From Chlorops oryzae (lineage: Eukaryota > Arthropoda > Insecta > Diptera > Chloropidae): a DNA stretch of 64,000 bases. Shown one piece after another: positions 1-12,224 of the stretch (position 1 is its first letter; the number at the start of each line of letters is the position of its first letter). Both the position numbers and the translations under genes were made by a program. The stretch covers positions 8,032,723 through 8,096,722 of the forward strand of contig CM035809.1 of NCBI GenBank assembly GCA_020466095.1, in the 5' to 3' direction. The notes beneath the pieces are model-generated. The model did no database searches. It had not been told where the DNA came from and saw nothing but the letters and a program-made list of their open reading frames with translations.

Positions 1-210
1 CGTTACATTTAAAAGTGGGATCACCCATCCAACGACTGTGACACCAAAAGGCTATCTTTGTTCTGGTGTTTCAATGAGTCGATCTTCATTCAGATGATTT
101 GTGGTCAAAATTTCTCTTTAAGGATACTTAACTTTTTTCTGGAGAATTTTCCAGTATAGAAAAGATTACTCTGATTCTGTTCAAAAGGGGTGAATTCTTT
201 AGAGCCCTGA

Positions 211-1300
211 TTGCCTGAAGAAGTTGAATCGTCCTTAAAAAGTCAATGGTCCTACAAGAAATCAAGAGTTTCTCAAAGTGCCCGGGAACTCTCAAGAAGT
301 CCAAGATTCCTTCAGAAATCAATGATTTTTCAAGAACTCAAGGGTTCCTCAATAAGTCAAGTTTCCGTCAAGGTGTCCGGGATGTCTCAAGAAGCCAGGA
401 TTTCCTAAAGAAGAGAAGGCTTCCTGAAGAAGTCGAAGGTCTTGCAAAATATCATGAGCTACTCAGAAGGCTAAGAATTCGATCTGTTTCGTCAAGAAGT
501 CAAGGGTTCCTCAAGAAACTAAGGGTTCCTCAAGAAGCCAAGGTTTCTAAAAAGTGCTTGGGAGTCCTGAAGAGTTCAAAAGTTTCATTAAAGTCAAGGG
601 TTACTCTAAAAGTTAAGAGTCCCTCAAGAAGTAAAGATTTCTGAAAAAATTTACTCAAGAATTCAATAGTTCCATTGAAGGCAAGGGTTCCAAAGAACAA
701 AAAGAAGGGTACTGAAGAGATCAAAGGTTCTTCAACAAATCAAGGGATCCTCAAGAAGTAGATTTTTCTAAAAGATGCTTAGAATTGCTCAAGAAGGTAA
801 CAATTACTCAAAAAATCTGGAGTTTCTCAAGAAACCAAGGGTTCTTTAGGATGTCAAAACATCCATTAAAGGCAAAGGTTACTCAAAAACTCAAAGGATC
901 GTAAAGAAACTAAGGTTTATGAAAAGTGCTTGGGATTCCTGAAGAATTCAAAAGTTTCATTAAAGTCAAGGGTCTCTCAAGAAGTAAAGAATTCTGAAAA
1001 AATTTCCTCAAGAGATCAAAACTTTCATTGAAGTCAAAGGTTACTGAAGAAGTCAACGATTTTTCAACAAATCAAGGGATCCTCAAGAAGTAAATTTTTC
1101 TAAAAGATGCTCAGGATTCCTCAAGAAGGTAACGATTCCTCAAAAAAACAAGAATTTTTCCACAAACCAAGGGTTCTTTAGGAAGTCAAAAGATCCATTA
1201 AAAGCAAAGCCTACTGAACAACTCAAAGGGTGCTAAAGAAACCAAGGATTCTGAGAAGTGTTTGGAATTCCTCAAGAAGTTAAAGGTTCGCATTTTCGGT
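211..1300. repeat. Degenerate minisatellite (core like TCAAGAAGTCAAGGGTTCC)
   Basis: The stretch is built almost entirely from diverged copies of a unit of roughly 19-20 bp, whose commonest form reads TCAAGAAGTCAAGGGTTCC. A higher-order pattern is visible. The block starting TCAACAAATCAAGGGATCC at about 732 recurs at about 1064, and the block starting AAAGTGCTTGGGA at about 551 recurs at about 923. Part of the + strand stays open for 132 codons (246-644) because the unit lacks stops in that frame. I see no other sign of coding, and the array looks like non-coding satellite DNA. It lies just beyond the 3' end of boss. Confidence 0.8.
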
Positions 1301-1885
1301 CACAACTTGTTCATGAGTTCTTTGTATTCGAAACAGGTGAAGGACCTTTCAAGGAACACCGAATAAAAAACCTTCCATATCCAAGGCAATTCTCTACTCC
1401 TCTGGAAGTCGGCCTTTGAGAAGGTCGAGAGGTTCAGTTTATTTGTTATTTTAATTTTTATTTTGTTCACTACTTTTATTACAACGCAGACTTTTAAGTT
1501 TTCACAAAGTTCACGTAGTCCTCGTATTATTCTCAATTCAAATAAATTTTTTACCTTAGAACCTAAATGGACGTAGCACATTTTGACTAGAATAAAAATG
1601 AAAATAGCTTAGGGCCTTCGAATATATATAGATAATCGTAAAAAAATTCTTTGGTTTCAATAACTTTTGGAAGGATTTCGAGAAAAACAAAAAGCAAGAA
1701 TTAGATGAAAATGAAAATTTCGAAACAAAAAAAAAAGTAATTCTTAGTACACTGAATGTTTCCATGGGCGGACACCGATTGGACCTATATTTTTCCTTAG
1801 CAGTGCGGTTACAACTCTGAGAGAGATGTCATTTTGCTTTGAGTGATGTATTACAGCCGGAGACCCGGTTTTTGCTAGCATTCAT
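1301..1885. other. boss 3' flank / probable 3' UTR
   Basis: No ORF worth calling. On the minus strand, possible AATAAA polyadenylation signals (TTTATT on +) lie at 1438-1443, 1457-1462 and 1475-1480. These would give boss a 3' UTR of about 400 bases. This is a consensus match only. Confidence 0.3.
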
Positions 1886-4800
1886 TTAGAAACGGGTTAT
1901 TTTGCTGCTATCCGGTGAGCCAGGAAGAGAAGATTGGATTGACGAAGGCTGTGGTGGACTGCGTTGAGGACGCGGATTAATGCTAGCATTGGCTTGACGC
2001 AAATTCGCGAAGAACTGCTGTCGCCGTGGGCCACCGCCTCGTAATGGCAACGTTGGTATTTCACTTGGCGATTGGTGCATTTCTTCTTGGGAACAATGAC
2101 GCATGGCTGGATTGACACATTCGTAGACACTCTGAAAAGCATTAAAAATTTTCGAAATTCAAAATTTTGAATCTAGAAAATGTGTCAAATAGAATTTTCT
2201 CACCTGTTCCGATGAGTACTGATTATTTTGCGCGAATGCCAATGACGTGAGTGATGGCAATGCTTGCGCAATATCCGAACGTTCAATTCCACGTACAATG
2301 AGAAAAGTACGCGGTATGAGTATGCCAACTAAAATTGCCCAACCGGTTGCCTGCAGGCCCAAAGCAACGGCTGCATCACGTAACTCATCACCGAAGAACG
2401 ACATAATCATCCAAACTAGCCAAATTATGAAGGTCAGAACGGCGCCAATGACAATCAAAATTCCCTCACGATAATTACGCTGCGACCGATATATGAACGG
2501 CACCAGACTAACAATCGCCAGCAGCAATATGAAATCATAGGCCATCACCGCACTCAACCAATTACCGTAGTAGATATTCTCACAGGATACCATCTCGGAG
2601 GCAATGTGCATTACGACCAGAAATTGTATGGACATTCCGAGCTGTACGCAAATGCTGAATACACAAATCACAGCCTGAATATAACCGTTGACATGTGATA
2701 GAAAGCCACCCTCCGAACCGATGGATGCCAACATGACGGCACGGCAGAGCAGCAGCGAAAACGTGAAACAGTAGATCAAAGTCATGATGAAAACCCGGAC
2801 AGCACAAAGCGTATTCAACGTTTCGGCATCCTCGAATGTTACATGCGAATTCCGATGTTCGCCGACGTACTCCAACGAAAACGGTACGAACGATGTGAAC
2901 ATCAGGATTAGCGACAATAGCAACAATATCGATGTAACCGGATTACCCTCGAATACGTCACCAAGTGATATGCGCACAACGATGAACACCAAAATGGCAA
3001 GCGTTACGATTATACCCAATATGGAGGCAGTAAAGCCGGTGGCAACCCAGGCATCGGGCTTAATACGCCAGAACATTACCGACTCACCGTCGAACAGAAA
3101 CGGATAGCGGGAATTCTCCCCGGCACTGTATTGGCAATTGAATACCTGGCCGAATTTCGTCTTCAATTCGAGGCTAGTGTGATTGGCACGATTATAGTGG
3201 AAATACGTTGTGACATTCGTTATGAAATTCTGCGATGCAATCTCCAGCAAGTCCATACTTTGATCATCGAAAATACGTTTTTGATACATTTTGAATATCA
3301 TTGAATTCGCTATTTTACGCATGCGCAACTGATCGAGCACTGCATCCAATTCTAATTGCTGTCCTGGATTTTCCTCATCGATTTCCCAATCTTCGATGTA
3401 TTTGAGGAAATCCGAACAGGTCTCAAGTCGAAATGTACCCTCGACGCGTTTGCAATTTTGCTGCAGGGAGCTCTTCAGCCAATGCAATAAACGTAACACT
3501 GTCCGCGCGAATGTTAGGACTCGTGATGGCAACACTGTCTTACCCAAAAGTACTTCGTTTAGTGTTAATTTCGTTGTATTTTCATCAATACTTTGCAGAT
3601 ATATTTCATTTTCCATTAGAATGAACGATTTGTCGGGTAGTGCTGGAAGATAAATTATTTTTATATGAGGAAATTTCATTTTCTTATATGGTTTAAAAGG
3701 TTCGAACTTAAAATGGTCTACAAAATAAATAATTTATGGGGCCTAATTTTGAGTAAGAACTCTAACAATGAGCCCACGTTTGCATGTCCTGGCGAAGGGG
3801 TTATAAGTTTGACCCGGATCTCAGATACTGATACCAGGCTATGTATCAATTGTTTTGGCTTTAAGTTCAAAACTCTGTTGTATTTATTTGTCCTCTATGT
3901 ACTTTTGCGTACAATTTTGGAGTAATTTCGGAGTAATTGACAAGTTATTTTGCACCAAGTACTTCGGACTCATTTTGGACTAATTCCGGACTTATTTCGG
4001 AGTCATTTGTCTGCGCTGCATATAAAACATTTTCGGAATCAATTCGGAATTATTCCGGAGCCATTGGGGATTAGTTTCGGACTTAGTTTTCTGAGCTTCC
4101 TACTACTTAAATTTACATTATATCTACAACTTCAAAATTTCGGAGTCATTTCAGACTTATGAATCTGAGCACTTCAAAAAGTTTAAAGCTATTCCTCTTT
4201 TTAATCAATAATTTTTTTTTTTCTTCCATCTACTTCATATCTTTTTAATTTTTTTTTTGTTAGCTAAGATCCTCTGAAACGTATCTAAATACTATGTTAA
4301 AATGGAAAAAGGGGAGGTACTTTTAGATCGATTGAAGAATTTCCTCACCACTTATGAGCGCACGATCAGTTCTCTCAGTTGGTATTGCGAATATTGTGCC
4401 ATTCTCCTTAATATTTTCCCCTATTTTCGAGCCGAATAATATATAAATATTTTGTTCGCTCTTGAAATGCATCAGGCACATGTGTTCGTGACGAACCGCA
4501 TCCGTAAAGTCGTTGAAGACATCCAAATTATCGGTAAGAATCTCGACGGCGGCGATTTGTTCTCCCCATGGCATTTGGTATAGCAAATGTGCAACCTTTG
4601 GAAAAATTTGGGCATGAGTGGACGGCACTGGCCAAATATTATATTCCAAATCATTAATGACATGATTCAATTCTCGATAGAGCTCATGGTCAACAAAAAT
4701 ACCGATGCCGTAGGTTATGCACTGCTGTAGATATTGTACTTCCTGGATAAGTAGGCTTTCAGCGAGGCTATCATTCTCAACGGCAATGGCACGCATGCCT

Positions 4801-6458
4801 ACAAGGTTAAATTAATTTTAAAAATATTATTTTAAGTTGGAATAAATCACATTGAATTGCAATAAATCAAATTAAATTAAACTAAATTAAAAATAAAGTT
4901 AAAATAAATTTAATTTAATTAAATTGAATTAAATTGAATAAAACTAAGTAAAATAAAATAAAATACATTAAAAAATATCATAAATAAAATAAATAAATTA
5001 AATATAAATTAAATTAAATTAAATTAAAAATTAAATTAAATTAAATTAAATTAAATTAAATTAAATTAAATTAAATTAAATTAAATTAAATTAAATTAAA
5101 TTAAATTAAATTAAATTAAATTAAATTAAATTAAATTAAATTAAATTAAATTAAATTAAATTAAATTAAATTAAATTAAATTAAATTAAATTAAAAATTA
5201 AATTAAATTAAATTAAATTAAATTAAATTAAAATTAAATTAAATTAAATTAAATTAAATTAAATTAAATTAAATTAAATTAAATTAAATTAAATTAAATT
5301 AAATTAAATTAAATTAAATTAAATTAAATTAAATTAAATTAAATTAAATTAAATTAAATTAAATTAAATTAAATTAAATTAAATTAAATTAAATTAAATT
5401 AAATTAAATTAAATTAAATTAAATTAAATTAAATTAAATTAAAATTAAATTATAATTAAATTAAATTAAATTAAATTAAATTAAATTAAATTAAATTAAA
5501 TTAAATTAAATTAAATTAAATTAAATTAAATTAAATTAAATTAAATTAAATTAAATTAAATTAAATTAAATTAAATTAAATTAAATTAAATTAAATTAAA
5601 TTAATTAAATTAAATTAAATTAAAATTAAATTAAATTAAATTAAATTAAATTAAATTAAATTAAATTAAATTAAATTAAATTAAATTAAATTAAATATTA
5701 TAAATTAAATTAAATTAAATTAAATTAAATTAAATTAAATTAAATTAAATTAATAAATTAAATTAAATTAAATTAAATTAAATTAAATTAAATTAAATTA
5801 AATTAAATTAAATTAAATTACACAATCTCTGTAATTGGGAACTTTCATATGCATTACCGATTTTGAAATCAGATTCAAGGATATTCGCCTCATTAACTCT
5901 ATTCACAATAAATAATGCCGACGTTGGATCTTTCGTTAAGATACTTAACATGGCATCACCCTCGATTACGTGCACGAATTCACGTTCGTGTCGGAACTTT
6001 GGTGTTTCATCTTCGTCCTCCAATTTGTTGTCGGAGCTGACAGCGGATAACTTAAGGCCATGTATGCAGAGATCTGGGACAGAAGTTGCCGTTTCCGTGT
6101 TGACACTAATTGTATCTGTCGATGAAATTAATGACGCTAGGCTCGTTGTCGATTGAATCGCGGTCGTGGGACTTGTTGTTGTTGTTGTTGTAGATGTAAT
6201 AGTAGTACTTGCAGGTGAGTCACGCGTAACGGGAGGTTTCGTAATCCTTGGACGTTTCGATGATGATGTGTCAGCCGATGCATTTGCGAACAGAGCACAT
6301 AGCAAGACAAGGACGAGGATGATGGCTTGAAGAAAAAAATATATGTATTTAACAAAAGTCAGAAATTTTAAATATGAAACACTATAGTAGCATAACTTAA
6401 AGTTTAACTTACCATTTTGCTTAAATAGTTTGGCACAACGAAAACTCCAGTTCATCAT
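1886..6458 (-). CDS. boss: Bride of sevenless orthologue, seven-transmembrane receptor-like ligand (five exons)
   Basis: In Drosophila, Boss is the R8-cell surface ligand that activates the Sevenless tyrosine kinase to specify R7 photoreceptors, and it has also been reported as a glucose-responsive receptor. Coding exons (minus strand) are 6458-6413, 6325-5822 (alternatively to 5858), 4798-4349, 3642-2204 and 2131-1886. All junctions are GT/AG and keep frame: phase 1 at the first three introns, phase 0 at the last. The longer exon 2 gives 894 aa, close to the 896 aa I recall for Drosophila. A signal peptide (IILVLVLLCALFANASA) spans the first intron. A long extracellular region follows, rich in Ser/Thr near its start. 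Seven hydrophobic helices run from about residue 534 to 784. The C-tail contains SEIPTLPLRGGGPRRQQFF, which I recognise from Boss. The MMNW start is chosen because it places the signal peptide at the N-terminus. The frame stays open upstream to an ATG at 6545. Confidence 0.93.
3890..4190. repeat. Short-period repeat in boss intron 3 (TTTCGGAGTCATTTCGGACTTA-like)
   Basis: Within the 706-bp boss intron (3643-4348), diverged phrases such as TTCGGACTCATTTTGGAC and TTTCGGAGTCATTT alternate every 15-20 bases. Similar phrases, in the same order and ending in the same TCTGAGC/GGAATTCCTCT-type context, occur at about 25370-25560. This makes it a dispersed repeat rather than a boss-specific element. 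Confidence 0.5.
4985..5820. repeat. (TAAAT)n pentanucleotide array in boss intron 2
   Basis: About 830 bp of nearly pure TTAAA/TAAAT repeat with a few single-unit interruptions, for example near 5195, 5445, 5603 and 5695. Looser AT-rich forms of the unit lead in from about 4805. The array fills most of boss intron 2 and runs right up to the exon 2 donor region at 5821. Confidence 0.97.
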
Positions 6459-7600
6459 GTGTTGTCGTTTTTCAATAGTCAATGTGTCGTTCGCTGTAAT
6501 GTACTGCAGATGTTTAGTTTTGTTTTGCTCTTCTTTTCCTTTCAATGAGAAAGTGTTTCGGTGTTTCGGCCTAAGACCGATACTTGAGAGTTTATGTATG
6601 TATACGCTAAAGGATATTCGCCTTGACGTTACTCTGATTGTAATTAAAGTTCACATTTGACTTGGCTGCTGCAGTTAGAGGCAATAGACCAACTAAATTA
6701 ACAAAGTTTACTTTGGAAGGAGCGTGCGTTTTGTTCTTGCTTGCAAAGTTTTCCCCATTTTCTACACACTAACTTATGTATGTGTATGGGAGTGTGCGTA
6801 TGTGTATTGAATGTGTGTTTAGAAAATCTTGTCACCGATACACTGCGAGTGGTCAGCAAAGTGTTTGGTTGGCCTTTTAGCTGATTTGAAGAGCTGTTTA
6901 TTTAACTTCTATGTACGTATGTATATATTAAAGTGGGTATGCACTATTGTTTTCATAAACATACATACATATGTACGTACATACTTCTCTGTTTCGATGA
7001 CCTATCGTGTATATTGCTCTTGTCACTTTCTCTGTGCTTAACTACGATGTAGCTTGAAATGTTCTTTTCGCTAGTTACCCCTTGTTTTTCCCAACTTTAA
7101 TCGCATTAGCAATAATCACATTCGTGTAAATTGACATACAATATATAAGTATGGGTATGTGCTATTTTTGCAACGACTCAGGTTGATACGCGGTCATTTT
7201 TAGATACAGAAATTAACAGAAAAGCACAGAAGTTAAGTTAATTTTCAGGGGTGTGGTTCAAATCATCTCCAGTGGAAGTTACTTTAAGAGTTAATTAATT
7301 AAAGCTCGTAATACAAGATGTTATGGGGGTTATTTGAGGATTTAATAAGCCATGTGAGAGAGTTTTATGTGAACTAGGTTCACGACCTTCTCTTTGTATG
7401 CGTAATAAAATAACGAAAAGCTGTTGTCTCAGTAACCAAAAAAAAAAAATAAAAAAATATTACTTTAGGTACTATTAATAGTAGATAACTGAAGTTATTT
7501 GGTATTTGCTTTTGGGTCTTGTGGAAATTTTTAAGCAGTCAGTTTTTCCTTTACCATATGGTAGTAATTTTGCTTCAAAACCAGTATTTATCTCTACGAA
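6459..7600. other. boss 5' flank / putative upstream regulatory region
   Basis: This is the region upstream of the boss start. It holds short TATG/CATA runs such as ACATACATATGTACGTAC near 6960 and otherwise unique-looking sequence. I see no convincing ORF and no clear core promoter. The boss transcription start must lie here or further upstream. Confidence 0.3.
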
Positions 7601-8510
7601 AGAGAAAAATTAACCCTTAATCACATGCGAACACATACCTGCACGGTTTCTGACAAACTTCTATACTTATTTTTGAAACCTTAAAACCTTAAAAAGCAAC
7701 GCAATATTTTTTACCACTTGTTCAATATGTATATCATGAAGTAAAGGGTTAATAAAATCATGAGTAGCTACATTTTTTTTTATTATTGTATATGTCATGC
7801 AGTATGGGATTAATAAAACCATTTGTAGCGAATATTTTTTTTTTCAATTATTAAATATGTATATCATGCAGTAAAGGGTTAATAAACTCGTTTATTGTGC
7901 CACATTTTTTCGGCAGTGAAGAATTCACAAAATCATTTCGCTCGAATTGTTTTTTCAATTATTCAATATATTAATCAGTTAAGGGTTAACAAAGCCTCAT
8001 ACTTTGAAGAAATTTCAGTTTATTTAATCATCCATGAAAGGGTTAATAAAGCCATTTACAGCGAAATTATTTTCCCCATTTATTTAATATAAGTTCATAT
8101 CATGCAGTTAAGGGTTAATAAAACTATTTTCTTTGAAAATAATTTTTAATGTTTCTTTTTAAATGTCATGTAATAATGGGTTAATAAATCCATTTGCTTT
8201 GAAAAAAAGTTTTTCAGTAAATATATCATGCAATAAAGGGTTAATAAAACCATTTTCTGTGAAAAAAAATTCAGTTAATATGTCATGCAGTAAAGGGTTA
8301 AGAAAACCATTGACAGTGCAAATGTTGTTTTCATTGATTTGATATATCAACCAGTAAGGGGTTAATAAAACCATTTTCTTTGAAAATTTTTTTTATGTTT
8401 ATTTTTTAAATGTCATGCAGTAAAGGGTTAATAAAACCATTTGCAGCGAAAAAAATTTAAGTTATATAATGTATCATGCAATGAAGGGTTAACAAATTCG
8501 AATAATTTTT
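7600..8510. repeat. Minisatellite of about 12 units, 55-75 bp each, with core AAGGGTTAATAAAACCATTT
   Basis: A core of the form TATCATGCAGTAAAGGG followed by TTAATAAAACCATTT recurs near 7746, 7808, 7876, 7982, 8038, 8110, 8177, 8237, 8295, 8358, 8426 and 8485. Spacing is roughly 55-70 bp, with one wider gap of about 105 bp. The cores are separated by AT-rich spacers usually containing GCGAAA or GTGAAA. Unit identity is clear but imperfect, so the array is old or slowly homogenised. Each unit carries an AATAAA-like string and a short dyad (GGTTAATAAAACC). Confidence 0.9.
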
Positions 8511-11500
8511 AATAGAAATACATCCCCATCAAGTGGGCAGCTCTCATAATCACAAGTATTTCCTCACTCTAGATGCTATGCCTTTAAGGTATTTTCCTGT
8601 ATCTGTTGCTGGCAATTCAAGTTCTTTTCTCGATTTCCAACGATTCTCGTATATAGGGCAAATTACTTGGATAACAAAAATCAATAAGCTTTCAACAGTT
8701 ACGTATTCCACAGCAAATGAGATGAGGAATAGGAAAATCGTATTAAGTAATAAGCACATTGAGTTGTTTATCCTCTTAAATGAAGTATGGCATCAATTTT
8801 ATTTCCTGTGAAATTGAATATCCGGTGAAAGTGTTACAATACCAATGAGGAGAAAGTCCTTGAATCACTGTCGCAAAATGTTTATTTCTCTTAAATTTGT
8901 GTCGTTCTGATTTCGATAGGTAAATTGGGGCATTTTAATGCGAAAAGGAATTGTTGATTACAAGATCGAAGCTATACAGAATCCTTTTTGAGCGATTACA
9001 AATTCTGAGTAGCAGAACTCATTATAATCTCATTTGTCGAAAGGTCTTTTGAGTTATATGAGTCGGATTTCATATATCCAATGAGCCGGGAGATGAGTCA
9101 TATATGACATTTTGTACACTCTTATCTAACTCTTATTTTCCCATATGTTTTCATGACTCGCCAGCTAATATACATAATTTTATTTTGTTGGATGGGCCAT
9201 CAAGTGATTCAAATTGAAAATAACGATAAGTTTGACTTTGAAAGATAGAATGACATTCATTTTATGACAGAAATTTAGTTTTATGCTTGATCAGTAAAAA
9301 AAAAAAAAAAAAACGATGACAACTACTCCTATTTAGACCAGTTTGGAACTAGACCAAAAACTAGATTAGTTGTAATCAGTTTTATCAGAAAATTTCGGCG
9401 CCAAAATTCTTAGAATTTTGCACTTATTCAATCAATAAATTTTCATCGAAATCGGACGTAATGATTTTTTCGGATTTTTTTGGGTTTTTGGTCCAAATCT
9501 CTCTAAACTTCGCCCATGCCAGAATGAGTGAAATTTTTTTAAAGATTATCTTTTGAAATTGATATCGAAATAAATTACAAAACTAGAAAATTCTTGCGAA
9601 TAAACGAAGGTTTTGAAGAAATAAATACCTAATTATTTATTTTGTCCTTGGAGGCAAAAAAACGCCTTTACTGATTAATGATCCGTTTTTGTTTCAATTT
9701 ATGTAAAAATCATTTCAAAAAGGGCGCATTTAAGGGCCAATATTACCAAACATTAGCATTTAAAAAAAATTTTTAAATAAAAATTCACTTTTGGTCATCA
9801 CCAAATCCAATTTTTAAAACAACTTAAAATTTTTTTCAAAGAGCCAAGTAATCATCTGAAAAATGTACCGACAGCCCTGACAGTGGACGGTGCTGCCATA
9901 TATTTATATAATAGAAATGTTGCTTAAATTTTTCAACCACTCACTTTGAATTTGCTGAAATTTTGAGATTTTTATTTTTTTATTTTTATAATATTTTTGT
10001 TTAAATATCGAATTAAATCCCAATCACAATATTTTCTTTGTTTCTTTTTAAGTACGCTTCTAGACAAGGATATCCCACAATTCAGCGTTAAAAATGTATT
10101 TGAAGCAAAGGGGAAAAAGCGCTTAACTCGCTTTACGTTCAAAATGAGTTAAAAATTATCCTTTGAGTTCCTCTCAAAAGGTTCATCCATTGAGGGAGTT
10201 AGGCATTCCCTGATATTTTTATGCGAAAATTAAACCTAATCAGTGAATAAAAGCTCTCCATATTTATGGACTTAAAGACTTATTGGTTATTCTCCTTCAA
10301 TTATTGATGAAAAGCCAGGGGCGATCGGTCAAGACCGAGACAAGCCCTTTCTTTCCCAACTTTTTGTCCTCCATTCACAAATCAAATTCTTTCCGCTTGA
10401 GCTTCTCGCTCGGTATGAAACTTATTGGGAACGCTTTTAAATTTGACACACTCAATCTTAAAGCGAGATAATTGTTACTTTTCTGGATTAGCTATGGAAA
10501 CCTCGGTTCGAGCAGCTTAGTTTATGGTCGCTGTTTTTCCTTATTTACAAACGATCGATATTCCAATAACCTCGCATTTTTCTTTTTCACTCAACGAGGA
10601 ACGTTATGCACACGTTGGCTTCAAATGCGTTACAAATTATCTTTCATATTTTTCAAAAATTTTTCGCTTTTTTAAATTTCACATTTTTTGAAGCACTTTT
10701 TTTTATGAGTATTTATTTATTATTTGTATGTATTTTATGCAGTAGTAAACATTAATTGATATTTTACTGATTCTATTGCACACAATAATCTGAAGCAAAC
10801 ATACAGAACAAGTTCATGCTTCAATGATTTTCAGGTCAATTCGATGTGCTCGTTGCGTATGTACCTTTTTCAAATAAATTAAATTAATTTCAAAAAATGA
10901 TTTTAAATTGAAAGCTTTCGTTTTGTAAATGTTCGATGTGATGTGTCTGAGCAGTTCAGACTTTTGAAAATCAGAAAAATCCATCAAGAAAAAAAAAAGA
11001 ACTATATGCTTCCAATTATCGCAAAATGTTTTTCCAACTGAGCCGCCCGCACAATTCGGTGTGACGCGTTTTTAGTGACTAAACTCGGCCAGACAATCTA
11101 ACTACCCCACAACGTTTACCTTCCAATAAGCATTTATTTTCACCTGTTTTCGCTTTACTTTTATTTTATTTTTCTTCTTTTTCAATGCTTAAAAAATTTT
11201 AATTTTCTGCTCTGTTTTGGGTTTTTTTTTTGTGTTTTTTTTTGTTTTATTCTGTTTCGTTTCGTTGTAGGCTTCGAAACGTCAAATCGGTTCTTATGGT
11301 TACCGTCAACAGATATGCAAACAAAAGCGCGAGTCGCGACATGCGGTGCTCGAGAGTCACTCAAGCATTGAGTGCACGTACAATAGCTGCTCAAAAAATT
11401 GAGTGAAAAGCACAGAAATTGAATACTCAAATCATAATTTAAATATAAATTAATTTTTTAATAAGGTTTATATAACCCTTTTGACGCTTTGGTGGAAAGT

Positions 11501-11865
11501 TTTGATGTGCAAAATGCATGCGGATATTCAAATGTGGTGCAGGCGCGTGTGCTTGACACAAAGGTTATGCTAATTTCGTGCAGCATTATGCACTTGACTT
11601 GATGCCGTCAACGGGCATTAAATTACACACAAAAAATGAATAGTGTCCTTGAGTGCTTTTATTGTTTTATATTCGTTTTCGAAGTGGTTGAAGAGGTGGT
11701 GGCTAATAAATACTGCCGAAGGATCTAATTTCATGCGATTTTTTTTTTCATATCGTTTACGCACCTAGGTCACTGCAGGGCATTTCATTTATGCGATAGT
11801 GTTTGTTCCCCCATTCAATCGATCGTTTGATCTGCCAATATTCATTCAATAGTCAATGTCAGTGG
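8511..11865. other. Intergenic, AT-rich, no gene recognised
   Basis: No ORF here has homology that I recognise. The block near 9030-9190, with the phrase TGAGTCATATATGAC and ending in CATGACTCGCC, resembles 20090-20190 (TGAGTCATTTATGACTCGCC). This suggests a shared old dispersed repeat. A poly-A run of about 22 lies at 9296. The block at 11040-11400 is less AT-rich and looks unique. Confidence 0.4.
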
Positions 11866-11873
11866 TATAAATA
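11866..11873 (+). promoter_or_regulatory. Possible TATA box (TATAAATA)
   Basis: TATAAATA sits in a moderately GC-rich context and is followed about 30 bases later by TATTCTCAAATTTG. The first downstream ATG (11989) opens only two codons, so any transcript would need a spliced or non-coding first exon. This rests on sequence consensus alone. Confidence 0.2.
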
Positions 11874-12036
11874 GTCTTGGTGGACTCTTTTGACAAAAGG
11901 GTATTCTCAAATTTGTGCTTGAATAAAGTGGAACATTTAACTTCAACTTCTATTGACAATCGCTTCTAGCGTCTTCAGTGGACTAACCATGCATTAGGCG
12001 ACTAGCGAGAATTAAGAATTTTTCGCAAAAAATAAA

Positions 12037-12224
12037 TTAATGTGGCTGCCACCAAGGGTGACAAATTTAGTCACCAAATGTGCCCCTTGTGATATCACGT
12101 ATAGTGGAAATACAAAGAAAAACAGAAAATGAAAGAACGACACAAACATCCACGACCTCAGCTGAGAGTTGAACCCAGAGCCGCTCGGCATCGTAAATTG
12201 GCATCTCAGCCAACTATGGCACAG
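12037..12224 (-). repeat. tRNA-derived SINE, family 2 (copy a)
   Basis: On the minus strand the head reads like a tRNA. It has GTTGGCTGAGATGCC (box A region), then TTTACGATGCCGAGCGG, then the box B-like GGGTTCAACTCTC at 12164-12177. The body continues CGTGGATGTT, a T-rich stretch, and GGTGGCAGCCACATTAA. The same order of blocks, with point differences, occurs at 52800-52985 on the + strand. No clear target-site duplication was found, so the copy is old. Confidence 0.6.

Noticed and set aside
246..644. 132-aa + strand ORF
   Set aside because: Encoded by the degenerate minisatellite; its regularity follows the DNA repeat and no other gene signal exists.
2247..3653. Plus-strand ORFs opposite boss
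   Set aside because: Antisense shadows of the boss coding exon; no independent support.
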